Shown in pieces: positions 32,440 through 44,466 of a DNA stretch of 64,000 nt. A model generated the notes under the pieces. That model was not told the origin of the DNA. It saw only the letters and a program-made list of their open reading frames with translations, and did no database searches. Each line of letters opens with the position of its first letter. Position 1 is the first letter of the stretch. This DNA is from Aquanectria penicillioides (taxonomy: Eukaryota > Ascomycota > Sordariomycetes > Hypocreales > Nectriaceae), in the NCBI GenBank assembly GCA_003415625.1, contig PYIU01000007.1, forward strand, positions 3,224,001 to 3,288,000, read 5' to 3'. Made by a program: the position numbers and the translations under genes.

Positions 32440-33454
32440 TCAAAACTTTGGCGCCCAGTCCATCGTCCCCGGGTCCACCATGTCCACCGGCAGCTGGAAC
32501 TCTGGGGACACGGCTCGACGAGTGTCATATCGCTGTGGCCCAACGTTGAGAGCGACCCGGAGCCATTCCAAGGCGTCGGGCATTCCAGGCTCCCCGTCGT
32601 CCAACGCGGCGGCGCACACGTGCATCTCGCTCTCGTGGACAGCCGGCACACTTCAGTCTGTGCCCTTTTGCGACAAACGTTTGGCTTTTTTCTCAGTCTT
32701 GGCCGGCGGTCTGCTGTCAATGATTGGAGGTGTCTGGTGGCTTGTCCAAGGGTCTCCTCACTTTTTCGAATGATCCTCGTCCGCGCTTCAATCACGGGAC
32801 CCACAGTTTCCTCCACGAGGTCCTGGAGGCCCTGACCGTCCTTGGCCGAGCACATGAGGAAGCGTCCACCCAGGCGCCTAGCCAGCCTCCAGCCGTCCTC
32901 GACGTGGATCTGGTTTGGCAGGTCGCTCTTGAGGCCGACGACCAGGCACGGCAGGCTCATGCCCGGAGCGATGCCGACGCCCTCGAGCTCACATCGGGCG
33001 CAAAACTCGCAGAGAGACTGAAAGCTCTTGGGGTCTGCCAGGTCGTAGGCCAGGATGAGGGCGTCGCAGTCGCGGATGCCGCGCGTGATCCACGCAAAGT
33101 GCTCGTGCTTGTTCATGGGATAACCTTCGCCGCACGACGTCAGCGACACGGGCGTATCAAACCACACCTTGCACGGCTGGCCGCGGATGCGCGTCTGTCT
33201 CCACCCGCTATTGCTGTCCCAGCTGAGCTTGTAGTTCTCGATAAACTTTCCCTGGCACACCTGTGTCTTTTTAGCTTCGTTCTCGTCGCTCGTAGCGGAG
33301 CAGTCAACCTCACCCTGTTGAGCAAGCTGTGTCGCCCGCAGCCCTCGGCGCCGAGGATTTGCACCTGGACGCCCCAGGGCCATGGCTTGATCTTGCCGTC
33401 CTGCATGTAGCGGCTGGTTCTGATTCGATTCGCTTGCCAGTTGTCAATGTCCAT
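32440..33454 (-). CDS. Atypical Ras-like small GTPase-fold protein (3' end uncertain)
   Basis: Starts 'MDIDNWQANRIRT' at 33454; an intron at about 33315 joins 'HSLLNR' to 'VCQGKFIENYKLSW'. The Ras fold is recognisable: 'VQVQILGAEGCGRHS' aligns to the P-loop, 'KVWFDTP' to the DxxG strand, 'CDALILAYDLADPKSF' to the strand/helix after it, 'CLVVGLKSDL' to N/TKxD and 'LMCSAKDGQGL' to the SAK motif. The P-loop Lys is replaced by Arg and the next Ser/Thr by His, and the N of NKxD is lost, so GTP hydrolysis is doubtful. Near 32750 the frame probably shifts by one base (CCC run), giving 'EETPWTSHQTPPIIDSRPPA' and a TGA near 32658. A further open stretch in that same frame reaches 32440; whether it is translated is unclear. 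Confidence 0.65.
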
Positions 33455-33716
33455 CGTGATTTGATTGCTGCAGGAACAAAGCATGGGCGCGGGAGCTTCT
33501 TAATCGGCCACATTGTTGCCAGGGCGTGTCCGAGACATTCCATCGTGGGACGCCTCCCAATAGACGAAATGAATGCTGCCCTTGGTGAGAGCCCCGCACA
33601 CAATTGCTTCGCCCTTGTAATGACGGACAAAGGAGCCAGGCACACGAGAGAGAGGTCTTTGCGACGGCAAACCAAAAAAGATGTGTATTCATAAATAGCT
33701 ACCAGGCCTCATAGCC

Positions 33717-35292
33717 TCATCCTGCAGGCGCAACTCCCTGGGGGTTCCAGAACACCTGCCCAGGGTCCAGCTTCGACTTGAGCTGCTGCAGCCTTGGGAG
33801 GTTGCTGCCCCAGTACAGCTTCTGCGCAGTCTCAGAGTCCACCTGGGTGTCGAGATAATTTGCGTACATTCCCCACACCCCGTCAGCCATCGACTTGGTA
33901 ACGCTCTCCCTGAACCCCTTGAGAAGGGCGAACCCCTCTTCAGGGTACTGCTCACCGTTAGAAACTCTGTCAGAAAATTGGTAGAGCAGCGCCTTGTTGC
34001 GGTGGACGTAGGCTGTAGCTGAAGGGTCGACTTTGGAGACTACTGAGTTGGTCCCGCCCTGGATGTCGAGGAGGAGATACCACGAATGGCGGGCGACGAA
34101 TCCTTGGAATTTGAAAAGAGGGCGGACACGAGGGACTTGATCTGCTTCTGAGTGAGGGTAGGCGTCATGAGACCAGTCGTGTAAAATGTGTTGTGCTACC
34201 GCGTGTTAGCTTGAAGGGGCAATGGGAAAGGTTTGCACTTACCATGTCGTAGGGATAGGTCTGATCAAGGGCCAGGCCGTCGGCAAAGTAGGCGACCGAC
34301 TCAATCCACCCCATGGTCGAGGACGACGTGATGGGCGTGTCGATTTTGTTAATCAGGGGCTTGAGTGCCGCATTGAGTCCGTTGACATCCCCGTAATAGG
34401 CGCCCTGTATGGTCTGGCCCGTGGGAGCAATGTAAATCTGGATGTTGAGCTCCTTTGGCGCCGAGCCGGCCAGGTTCTGGAAGGCCTTGATGCCGTCGAC
34501 GGCCTCCTGCTCGCTCCAGTCGAGCTCAATGCTGAAGGGCGTGACCTGGGTAGGAGCCTTAAAGGTCTTAAACTCAAACTCGGTAACGATACCAAACGAC
34601 GAGCCGGCACCGCGGAGCGCCCAGAAGAGATCCTTGTTCTCCGTGGCAGAGCAATGCACTTGAGATCCATCCGCGAGCACCACCGTGGCTCCGATCAGCC
34701 AATCCAGGGTGAGGCCACGGGTTCGCGAGGCCATGCCGTAGCCGCCGTGCAAGACATGACCGGCAATGCCAACACTGCACAGATTAGCGAGAGTCGAGCA
34801 TCCGAGACCAAAAACTTACCCAGGGCACGATCCGTGAGCCAGAGCTCGCTTGCCCTGGTTGTATAGCTGTGTGGCCACATGGCCCAGCCGAGCACCGGGC
34901 TGCACCTTGGCCGTCCCGTCGCTCGCCAGAGTGACATTGTTCAGGCGTTCGAGTTCGATGACGAGGTGGCCGTCCTCGCCGCCGTAGCCGTATGATCCAT
35001 AGCTGTGGCCGCCGCCCTTTGCGCTCACTCGGACCTCGTTCTTGATGCCGCACTTGACGGCCGCCTTGATGTGGCTGACACAGGTCGGGACGGCCACAGC
35101 AGCAGGCGTGTAAGGCAGTCGGAGGTTGTAGGGTTCAATCTCCTCGGCCCAGTCGGTCGAGCCCTTAACGACATACGGCACTTTAGCATCTGCAAGACAC
35201 GACGTCAGGTCGTCCCGCTTGGTGAGAACGATGCTGGCCGAAGCCAGAGTCGAGAGGCATAGGGCCAAGTAAGTCGCACGTTGCAGAGCCAT
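33717..35292 (-). CDS. Secreted FAD-linked oxidase, BBE/glucooligosaccharide-oxidase family (one frameshift)
   Basis: About 500 residues with a signal peptide ([19 protein letters not shown]). The PCMH-type FAD domain has '[17 protein letters not shown]', whose His is the usual flavin attachment site, and '[18 protein letters not shown]', whose Cys is the second attachment site, so a bicovalent FAD is likely. The C-terminal BBE motif '[20 protein letters not shown]' and 'VFWNPQGV' (near 33760) closes the protein. Introns near 34770-34818 and 34198-34243 are in phase. At the A4 run 34114-34117 (T4 on the coding strand) one added base restores the frame from 'SLVSALF' into '[16 protein letters not shown]'; the sequence as given stops early. 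Family members oxidise sugars, alcohols or alkaloids with O2. The substrate is unknown. Confidence 0.88.
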
Positions 35293-37355
35293 TGCAATGA
35301 TGCAAACACGTTGATGCTGCGTCCAGACTCTCTAGATGGCCTCCCAGTCTGTTATATAGTCAAGCGATTCCCAATTGACTCATGCTCGAGCCAACACTCT
35401 GCAGCAAACCGGAGGCGCATATTAATCTGACGGCCACGCCCCATGATGATGCAGATCACAACTAGGGGTCCCTTGCAAGTATAGTATATTGCCCAACTGA
35501 TGATCGGATGATTCTCTGACGCCTTTTGGAATATTGCTTCGTTTCCGGCTTTCTCTGCATTGTCCCGTTTGTCGTTTGTCTCGAACAGAATCAGCATTGT
35601 CCGCCATCGGGCTCGGGGTGTGATCGGCACTGCTACCGCCTTGTTGGCCGCCACCACGCGGGAGCTGCGCGCATTCTCTGGTAGGAGACACTACACGTCA
35701 TCCGAGGCGTGCCTCCGCCAAAGATAGAAACACGGGACGCCAGCTTAGCGATCGCAACAGAGCGTGTCGTACGGTCCAGCGGCGAGGGTAAAAATGTGTC
35801 CGAGTCAACTTGCGAAAGGTGGCAGAATTGGCTCAACTCGGGAGTTAATCGGGGCCTGTCCCGACCTGCATGCTGCATGCACCCAAGCTGAACACGAGTT
35901 CCAGTGCCGCTCAGCGTTCCATTCACGTTAGCGTGCGTGCCTCTCGCCAGCGCATTTCGTTGGCCCGGCATGGTTGGACTTTGGCATTGCAGCGGGTGGC
36001 TTTCCGGTGCATCTCGATGCCAGGAACCGACGCTTGAGGGGGTTTTCGTAGTGTACGGCTCAAACAGACGGCCATGTTCTGTGTAATGCTGCGTCCTGCG
36101 GTGAGGCTTGGGTGCTGGCTAAGCTGGAGTCGTGGCGTGTGGTTTCATCTAGCTTCTGTCTGGTATGTGCTGCGGAGAGGCTTGGATGGCTGGGCTACAT
36201 CGTGGTGCAAGTTGAAGCCTTGCCGTTGTGGCATCAAGGTAGTGCATGAGGGTAGGTGCAATCGTGGGCCATTGACTATGGAAGGCGGGGGAACCAGTGT
36301 TGCCATATACGAGCGATTGGTAGATGATCATCGCTTTCAGGGCCACCGGCTTGCTGACATGTCATCCGGCAATGCATTGTCTGCTTACGCCACCGGTCAG
36401 AGTCGCAATTCACGGCAGAGTATTGCCCAATGTTGTTGGTTAGGATGGGTTCTCGTATTGCATACGCGGGCTGCTATACCTGCATGAGCCAGATCATTGC
36501 CTGGAAGCCTCATGGCGAGCATAAGTGTTCACGACTCATAGCACTGTTTTGTCATAAGGGATCATTAATTGTTGCTAGACTGTTTAGTCAGTCATATTAC
36601 TTATTAAGCAGCCTCGTGATAGTCAATTCCGAGTCATCTACTGTCAATATAATGCAGGGCGACAAAGCAGGTCCTCATCAAGGTTACGCATCGCTGGAAG
36701 ACAGTTCCCAGCAACTCACTCTCTCGGTTGATCCCGGCTGTCGTGCCTACAGCGCGGGATCCTACATGCGAATTCGGCGTGTCAAATAACAATGCCGATG
36801 CTGCATCTTTGGTTCATCCAAACTTGCGGGTAGCCGCAGGTCTAGACTTTTGACAGCTGTGGGCAGCCGTGAAACTCCATACACTATCCCCTTAGCTTTG
36901 GGACTATCAGGCTACATAATTGCCTGCTGTGAATCACACCATACACTAAGCCGTGAAGGCCCGTGTAGAGTTATCCATTCATCCCATCTCGCAACTACTA
37001 TATCCCAAACGCCTCAAGCGGCGGCCCGTCCCGACCCACTCGGTGCCTCCCCACGTCAACGTCAAACCACCGCATCACGAACCATGAAACTTCCTCGGTG
37101 TCCTAACTCATCCGTTCGTCTGGCAAGGTCTACTATTCGTCATGTCAAACTCTAGTGGTGGCCAAGTCCCGAGGAGGGTATCACGGGTGCAAGTCTAGGA
37201 ATCACAAGTTGCTAGATGAAGCGGGCTAGATACGATATAAATACACCTAGGCCAAGCATGAGGCATGAGGAGGATAGTATCATCAGGATCGATTCAACGA
37301 CTGTCTTAGCTTATTCTCATAATTCCCAGGTCTTATACTTAAGCAACCACTCAAG
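35293..37355. other. No gene recognised (2.1 kb)
   Basis: Upstream region of both the flavin oxidase (leftward) and the expansin-like gene (rightward). ORFs are short and without motifs. A TATAAATA box lies near 37237-37244, about 115 bp before the expansin-like start codon, and could be its TATA element. Confidence 0.45.
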
Positions 37356-37708
37356 ATGCCTATGCTAACCACTCTCCTCCTCGCCCTCCCCCTGGCCCTC
37401 GCCGCTCCGTCCATTCACCCCCGAGCTACCGGCGGAATGACATGGTTTAACCCCGGACTCGGTGCGTGCGGCCAGACCCACGGCGATGGAGACTTCATCG
37501 TCGCCGTCGCCGCGCCGTTGTTCGACGCGATCAAGCCCTGCGGCGCTCCATCACCGTCTACGGGCCCAAGAGCACCATCAAAGTCACTGTCGTTGACAGG
37601 TGTGGCGGCTGCCGATACAACGACCTCGATCTTTCGCCAGCGGCGTTCGAGGCTACCGTGGGGGATTTGGGAATCGGACGCCAGGACGCAGGTTGGGAGT
37701 GGGATTAG
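37356..37708 (+). CDS. Small secreted expansin-like / RlpA-like double-psi beta-barrel protein (one frameshift)
   Basis: About 117 residues when read through. Signal peptide 'MPMLTTLLLALPLALAAP' is followed by the DPBB domain: 'GGMTWFNPGLGACGQTHGDG', 'FIVAVAAPLFDAI' and, in the next frame, 'RSITVYGPKSTIKVTVVDRC', 'GGCRYNDLDLSPAAFEATVG' and 'DAGWEWD'. The domain carries the cysteines and the Asp of 'VVDRCGGC' typical of barwin/expansin-like proteins. The frame breaks at 37541-37545; one added C (GGCCGC instead of GGCGC) gives 'PCGRSITVYG'. Such proteins are secreted, bind cell-wall polysaccharides or act at host or hyphal surfaces; most lack proven enzyme activity. The gene is intron-free. Confidence 0.85.
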
Positions 37709-38081
37709 AGCGAAAATAACCTCAGATGTAAGACAGTCAAGGGGGATCACTATGGTTCTCAAATGATCTCAATGTGAATTGATCAATTTATGCTACCAGC
37801 GCCAGACCCCAGCCGCCGTACCTTGCCCTTGACCTTATCCTGGTTCCGCCAGGTATCCTTGACCTGTAACGAATGAAATGACCCCTGGGTATAATACAAC
37901 CAAAACTCCTTCCCATTTTCGCTGTGCATGTGCAATCTGCAATATCACGATGCTCCAATCAGACCAGCTACCTAACCTGTTCTGGCCTTGAAGCTCGCAG
38001 CCCTAAATGCTGGGAGCCATTTTCTCCTATTACCAGTAGCCGAGGGGGCCCTCGGGCTATTCTCCTGTTTCTGTTCTGGAG
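37709..38081. other. Convergent intergenic gap, no gene
   Basis: Lies between the stops of two convergent genes. It should contain both polyadenylation regions, but no feature is clear. Confidence 0.4.
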
Positions 38082-40718
38082 TCAAAGACTCCATTGGGTG
38101 GGTAGGCATTGTCGGGTGCCTGGTGTGGGTAGATCCTGCGCTGTGACAAACGCCGTCAGGTCCACGGAAGTGTGACGAGACTGGCGCGGATTACGCATGA
38201 TCGGTGGAGGTGTAGCGCTCTCGCGGTCATCCTCAATCGCGGCGCTTCGGCCAGTCCATTGTTGAACGCCCATCGAGGGGTTGGCCCTCGAAGCCTCCAG
38301 GGCTGCCTCGGGAGCTACGGGCTCGGGGCAGGCTGAGGAGTCGATGATGCTCCACCAAGGGAGCGACGGAACAACTTGGTGAGAGGGTTTCGGCGGCAGA
38401 CTGGCCCGTGATGGGGGGGTAGTTCTTCTTCTGCTCGGCAGCCGGCTGTGGCGGGGCGGCTGAGGGGGCTGCACGGGTGTCTTCATGCCGGCCCTCATCT
38501 GTATGTCATCGCTATTGCGACGAGCGTGGTTGCGACGGCTAGACTTGGACGGGCCTCGCTTCGTGGATGGCCGGCTCGGCGGGTTGCTTCCCGTCTGAGC
38601 ATGGAGGCTCGACCTCCTGTTTGGCGGCGGCGGCGGCAAGGAGGCCGAGAACATGTCTGGCTGCACCGGGAACGTCTCGAGGAGCCGCTCGGGATCGAGG
38701 GTGCCTCCGTATGCGCTCTTGGCGCCAAACATGGCATCCATGGCCCATCCTCCCTTGGATGCGGTGGAAGGGAAGCTGAACAGGTCAGGCGAGCCCCGTC
38801 CGTCCTCGGGCTTGGAGCTCTCGCGCATCCAGATGTCGAGGCTGGACTGGAGCGACTGGGCATCCGAATCGTCATCGTCGCTGTCCCAGTCGTTTGCCCT
38901 GCGGTTAGACACCGTGGTCTCGTCGGCGGAGCGGGGACGCTGGATGGCTCGGGCCCGCGCCTCATAGTATGCGTGGTTGTTCAAGTCTCTGGCCGTCTCA
39001 AGAGGCTTGGCAGAGCTTTCCAACTCTTGCAGAGGAGCACCTTCAGACGCTCTCTCGTCGCCAGACGCATCTGACAAGTCGCCGTAGCTGCGCTGGCCGC
39101 TGATGGCAGGCTTGGCAAGGGTATCATCGGAGTTTTGGAACCTCCTCAAGGTCGACGTGGAGATGGTGTCGGGGGTAGGGGGCAGGTCGTGCAGGCGGAC
39201 GCCGCCCGGCGCGTCGGTCAAAACGCGTCGCAGCGAAGCCTGCTTCTCCTCTCTCGTGGTGCGCCGCTGCACGGGGGACTTGGCGACGGGAGACTTGGGG
39301 CCCCCGCGGCCAGAGAAGACTGATGCCCCATCCCTGTCGCGGCTCTGGGGGCGGCTTTCTGTCTTCTTCTGCGAGGAGTAAGCAGGATCTAGCCGCTCAA
39401 TCTGCTGCAAGGGCGATCCTTGATCGATAATATCGGTGATGGACTGATAGTCCCTGCGCCGGGACGTGTTTGTGAGCGAATTCGAGCGCACAGGCCTCGT
39501 CGACGCAGCGGGGACCCTTGCGAGGGAGGTCTTGGGCCTCTTGATGATGCTGGCATTGCCGGGTAGGAGGCTGTCAGCGCCGTCCAAGGACAGCGGCTCG
39601 TCGATGTCGAGCGGAACCGACTGTCGTCCCTTTTCCCGTACACGCTGATGAAGGAGCTTTCGCTCAAGACGCTCAGGCTTGGGCTTGCGAGGCCGTTGTC
39701 CACGTCTCCACCTTCGGGGACTTGGGGAGGCTGAGGACGCTGCCTCTCACCCCGAGGTAGACGTTGCGCAGGTTCTCAGTGTTTTCGCTGCGGTCGGAGA
39801 GGAAGCTGGGCATGCGGGCGATGACCCTCGCATCGTCCTCAAGCTTGGCCAGATCCGGCACCTGGGGTTTGGGTGCGGGGTGCTGGTAGCTAGATTCAAA
39901 GTCATGTGCTCGATACAGCGCCTCGGCTTCAATCTGCTGAACCATGCTGCGCTCCTCGGCGAACTGCTCGAGCTTGGCCTCCAGCATGACAATCATGGCC
40001 ACGGCCTCCTCCACGGCCTTGTCCCGCTTCTCCATCTCTTGAAGAAGCTTCTCGTTGATATCTTCGCACTGAGAGTGCTCCGCCTCGAGCTTCTCGACTC
40101 GCTCTTCCAGCATCGTCTGTCGTTCTCGTCGGTGGAACAATTCCAACTTTAGGTCAAAGTTTTGCTTGTGTAGACTCGAGATGACCTATACGTTGTTAGT
40201 CGGTGTTGCCAGTGGAGAAGCCATCTGGGATTCTTACCTGTTCCATGTCCTTGACGCCCAGGCCCTTCTTCTTGCCATCGGAGCCGGTGGTTGACTGCGG
40301 ACGGCGGACGTCGCCACCCTTAGTCGGCGAGCCGTGGCTGATGCGTCCGAGGTCGATGGAGGAGTTCATGTCGGTGGATCGCAGCGACGACGTCCGCTCG
40401 CTCTCCACTTGGCGCTCCTTCTGAAGCCTCTCTTGCAGGAACGATGACACGACGGGTTGCCGGTTCGACTCGCTGCTGGGCTCCCTGGATAGCTTGGGGT
40501 CGCCCGGGTGTGGTTCGGGGGGTCGAGACACTCTTGCATGAGGTGTGATGGAATCGATGAGCCGAGTGGCCCGAAACCTGGGAGTGGTCCATCTGTGAGG
40601 ATGAGCTGTTGGCGCTCTGCGAGGTGGCCCGGGTGTTGGTGGTGCTCGTCGACGAGCGCGAGGCTGTTCGAGGATAGGAAGGCCGCGGGCCGTAGGAGTG
40701 TGTCTGAGATGCGTCCAT
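38082..40718 (-). CDS. Centrosomin N-terminal motif 1 (CM1) coiled-coil protein (three frame breaks)
   Basis: About 840 residues. N-terminal Ser/Thr-rich region, then 'GLGVKDMEQVISSLHKQNFD' and 'LKLELFHRRERQTMLEERVE', the CM1 motif that recruits gamma-tubulin complexes (as in Mto1 and Pcp1 relatives), created by splicing an intron near 40186-40237. A coiled coil of about 80 residues follows, then a long disordered Ser/Pro/Arg-rich tail. The protein probably acts at spindle pole bodies or other microtubule-organising sites. Three frame changes are needed: one C too many in the G6 run 40517-40522, one base missing at 39706-39712, and one missing in the T4 run 39631-39634. Each corrected frame continues in natural sequence ('VYGKKGRQSVPLDIDEPLSL'), so these look like base-calling errors. 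Confidence 0.85.
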
Positions 40719-43410
40719 GGCGAATCGCTAATTGGGCATATGCAGTCAAGAGGAGTCCCGAACCTTGAAGTCTGCGATGCGATGGAGATGCTGCAGCAGG
40801 TCCAGCCAGTCGAGAGTGCAGCTGATGTATAAACAGTCCCAGCTGTCGGTCCAAGAGGATTGTCAACACCCGATCGGTGTTGGAAGAAGCAATGTGTAGA
40901 CGGTGGAGATTATACTCAACAGCAGAGACGTCGAGCTCAAGATTTGCAGTCTTGACCAAGCCAGCCGAGCTGTCACATTCGCCGCCAACTTGTTTTGAAA
41001 TTTGACAGCGGAAAGGGATGTCGAGCGGAACAGTCCGTCAGCCACAGCGACGAACGTAACCAAGCATGTCGCTTTTGCACTAGCAGGACGGCGTTACCGA
41101 CAGAGGATCCAAGCCTCTTCTACCGCATGGCGATGCCAGGACGCAATGATCGGCTTGGTTTTTGAGTATCGGGGGATCGGCTCGTCTTGACCAGGTTTGA
41201 GCAGGGCTTCGAAAAATGAAAGAATGGGCTGTTTTGCAAGGTCTAGAAACGAAAAGCCGTTGCAGACAAGAGGTCAAGTGCCGGGGCAAATCTTGCTGTC
41301 TCAGCTCCGAGCAGCCACTGATCCAGGACAGGGATAAAGCCCAATGGGAGAACGGCAGGGGATATCGGTACGGATGATGCTGCAGAGCACCGTTGCAGAG
41401 TGTGACGCGCGTAGAGAATGCAAAGGTGAAGAGGGAGAGATGATGGAGAGAATCGACTCAAGTCGTAGTTTTGGCCTTTGTGGTGGTGGTGGTGGTGGTG
41501 GCGAGAGAAGCAGCAAAGCGGCCGAGGGCTGACAGCGAGGGATGGCGGGAGGGAGGTGGATGATCAATGAGCTCCAATCGAAATATGAGACAAAGAGGCA
41601 AAGACACGGGCGGACTGACAGGCGAAACAACCGTCAATCTTGTCTTGGCTATTAGGTACTAGACGAGGAAAGAAGAAAGGGTGAGGATTGAGGATCGAGG
41701 AGCGAGGAGAGCGAGGGGAGCGATGCAGGTAAAGAGTAAATGGACCATGGTGGAGGGGACAAAGGGACCAGGACAAGACGAGACAGCAGACAGGGCGACA
41801 CACAGACCACGGCCATGGCGACAAGGTGCTTTCTTTTCTCGGTAGCAGGCCTGGGAGTCCCCCCATGTCGTTATCCGTCCCAGAGCCCCCCCAGAGGCAA
41901 CGAAAATACGGATTTTCGCCCTCGATGCTCTGCTATGGCACCCTCTCCCTAGTCTAGGTCCAGTCCGTCTCATGCCATGCCATGGCCCAGAGCGGCGCCG
42001 CATCAGGGGGAGAGCCGCGTTAGGGGGGAAAAGTATGGCCCTCCCCTGCTGCTGCTGCGGCGCAGGCAGAACAGGAGCTCCCTGCGGTGGGGACGTGCGC
42101 TGTGTGCCAGTGTGCCTGGGTGCATTAGCGCCATTGCGGGCCAGTCCAGGCACCATAGAAATTGGCGGGCTTGAGTCGCTGGTGTTAGTGCATCTCAGCG
42201 CTGATCCTCCCGGGGGTCTTCAGTGGGCACCCTCCCTGGGCTTTCGGCGGGGCTTTGGGTAGCAGCTGGTGCGGCCGGGGTGCTTTCGCTGGTGATAGGG
42301 CACCCGTCGGCCTCTGCCTGCCCAATCGCCGGATGTTGCTGCTGAGCTGCTGCACAATTTGCTAGGGCCGACATGGAATTGGAACGAATTCCAGCCAAAC
42401 ATGCTGTCGTTTCAAGGTGTCGACGTCTGGCCTGTGCTTGTGCCACAGTACTGTTTGTTTTTGTTTGGAAGGCTGCTAGCTGCTGGTGGATTTGTTTTTC
42501 TTTTAACCCGTCGGTAGTTGCTGACGATGGTGGGCCGCCTCCTCTCTCTCACTGCTCAATGCCCGCTCGACGTCGACTGTCCATCCGTCCGTCGTCACAT
42601 CACCGACCCGGTGATATCACAAACTCTCACACATCGCGCTGCAAGGGAGACTCCAGCTAACAGTCGTAACCTCTTCGCCCTCAAACATCAATCACGTCTC
42701 CCAGGGCCTCCGCCACCAATCACGCCCGCTCCCACCGGCCTGGGGAGCATGGCCCCCGGCTCCCGGCTACGGACCCCGCCCCCGAAGAGGAACCCCCATG
42801 CCGTCACACCAGCGGAGCCAACGAGAGGCCGTCTCCGGTAATTAACTTTGCTTCTGTCGCGTTGCGCGCTCGTGGCGCGTCTCCCTCCCTTCCACTTTCA
42901 CCTTTGCTTTTTTTATGGGACGCTCCAATTCTCTAACGACGGTTTCCCGTCGTGGCTTGGGGGCTGATGGACCAGTGGGTTTTTTAAAGTGAGGGATGAG
43001 ATGACGAGAAAAGAGCCATCAGACTATCGCCCCCAGACGTGTGCATGGACGTACGGTACATACTGCGCAATGTCCTCCCGACATGACAATCGACGACGGC
43101 AAGCATGGTCTGGGATGCGATCATGCAATCGCCTGTGGAACTCGCCCGACTGCAGGTTTGGGGGGATCAGCGCGACATCCCACCTCATGTTTCATGCTCT
43201 CCGGGATTCCCATTGGCGACTGCGCATCTCGTTACCGTTTTAAATGGTCCTGGTTTGGCAGCGCTCTATCCACGCGGTAGCCATGTCAAAGCTCGGCCTT
43301 AGTGCCGAGCCAGCTACTGTCATGCACCCCAACTTCTTATGTAGTAGTTATCGTTGTATTATTACCGCACCAATTTCCTCCGTAATTCACTTCATAGCTC
43401 CTCACCCATC
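40719..43410. other. Divergent intergenic region (2.7 kb) with (TGG)n microsatellite
   Basis: No gene recognised. (TGG)n spans 41480-41501. The right part, 42540-42900, is pyrimidine-rich. ORFs are low complexity. Confidence 0.45.
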
Positions 43411-44466
43411 ATGTCTCCTCCCAATGGCCCGAGGCTCCCTATCGAGCTCCTGCTGCTCGTCATCGAATGCCTAATCCCCAGTAATCCAGATGAGATCCTC
43501 CCCCCGTCTCACGAAACCACCAAGAGCCTCCTCGCCTTGACGCGGGTTTCGCGCGCCATCTCCCCAATTGTCTCAAAGCTGCTGTGGCAGCACTGCGCAT
43601 ACATTAATTCGCTGCCCAGAGCCCGGGCCTTTCTCGCAGCCCTGGGTTCCTTGCCCCCAGATGACACTCGTCGCCCGAGCAGCCTATTTTTGGCCCTGTA
43701 TCAGGGCCGCGAAAATGTCCTTGGCGACGACTGGCCCTGGCCCTCCAGGATAGTTGAGCCATCCCCGCGCCCCGGGGATTACGACACCACCATCGCGCAC
43801 CTCGTCGCGGAGATTCTCCTCGGGGTCGCGCCATCGCTTCGGCGCCTGATCATCAACATGCCATTGGCGGCCCTCCGCGATGAGCTCGAGCGGGAGAGCC
43901 TGGTGAACATTCTACGGCCGGGATTCGAGGCGCCGGTCGACCTCGAGGAGTTCGTATCCGTCGGGGACAGTTTCTCCACCAAGTTCATTGACCGGGACGA
44001 GCTCGAGGTTTGGGCGACGAGTTGGCCCAAGCTGCGTAGGTTGTCGCTCGACAACCCGGTCATGAACTTTCCTCCCATGGCCCGGCTGCCAAACCTTGAC
44101 ACCGTCGTCCTGTCGCGTCAAAACTCGTTCCGCCTGCTCATGACGACCAACGTCAAGGGCAACCTGATGCGTACGCTTCACAGCGAGAGGAAGGATGAGC
44201 CGCCCGATGGCCACCGGCTCTTCACAATGGCCTTCATCGATGCATTTGGCTCCTCGTGGACCGATCTGCGTCCCAACAATCGGCTTCGGGTGCTGCTGGT
44301 CGACGTGGGGCTCAGCCTGGGCAAACCTGTGGTTGAGCTAGATTGCGAAAGGACCGAACTCGCCCACCGCTGGGTCTTGCAAAAAGCACTGAAAGGTAAG
44401 CTCTGGAATTCGGCCCGCCTTGGAGTGGGCGATTGGGCTGGCTGTAGTCTCTGGGACAGCCCGTGA
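43411..44466 (+). CDS. F-box-like protein
   Basis: 351 residues, single exon, ATG at 43411 in a good context (CATCATGTC). The N-terminal segment 'LPIELLLLVIECLIPSN' then 'LLALTRVSRAISPIVSKLLW' matches the divergent F-box pattern (LPxEll ... L..v.r...). The rest has no recognised repeat; motifs such as 'WPKLRRLSLDNP' and 'LPNLDTVVLS' are leucine-rich-like. F-box proteins are adaptors of SCF ubiquitin ligases, and this class is numerous and fast-evolving in filamentous fungi. Targets are unknown. The stop TGA at 44464-44466 is followed by AT-rich sequence. Confidence 0.78.
   Translation: MSPPNGPRLPIELLLLVIECLIPSNPDEILPPSHETTKSLLALTRVSRAISPIVSKLLWQHCAYINSLPRARAFLAALGSLPPDDTRRPSSLFLALYQGRENVLGDDWPWPSRIVEPSPRPGDYDTTIAHLVAEILLGVAPSLRRLIINMPLAALRDELERESLVNILRPGFEAPVDLEEFVSVGDSFSTKFIDRDELEVWATSWPKLRRLSLDNPVMNFPPMARLPNLDTVVLSRQNSFRLLMTTNVKGNLMRTLHSERKDEPPDGHRLFTMAFIDAFGSSWTDLRPNNRLRVLLVDVGLSLGKPVVELDCERTELAHRWVLQKALKGKLWNSARLGVGDWAGCSLWDSP

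Noticed and set aside
29174..34117. Reading the transporter and flavin oxidase as pseudogenes
   Set aside because: Each has only one single-base break, and the frames on both sides are fully conserved; a sequencing error explains this better.
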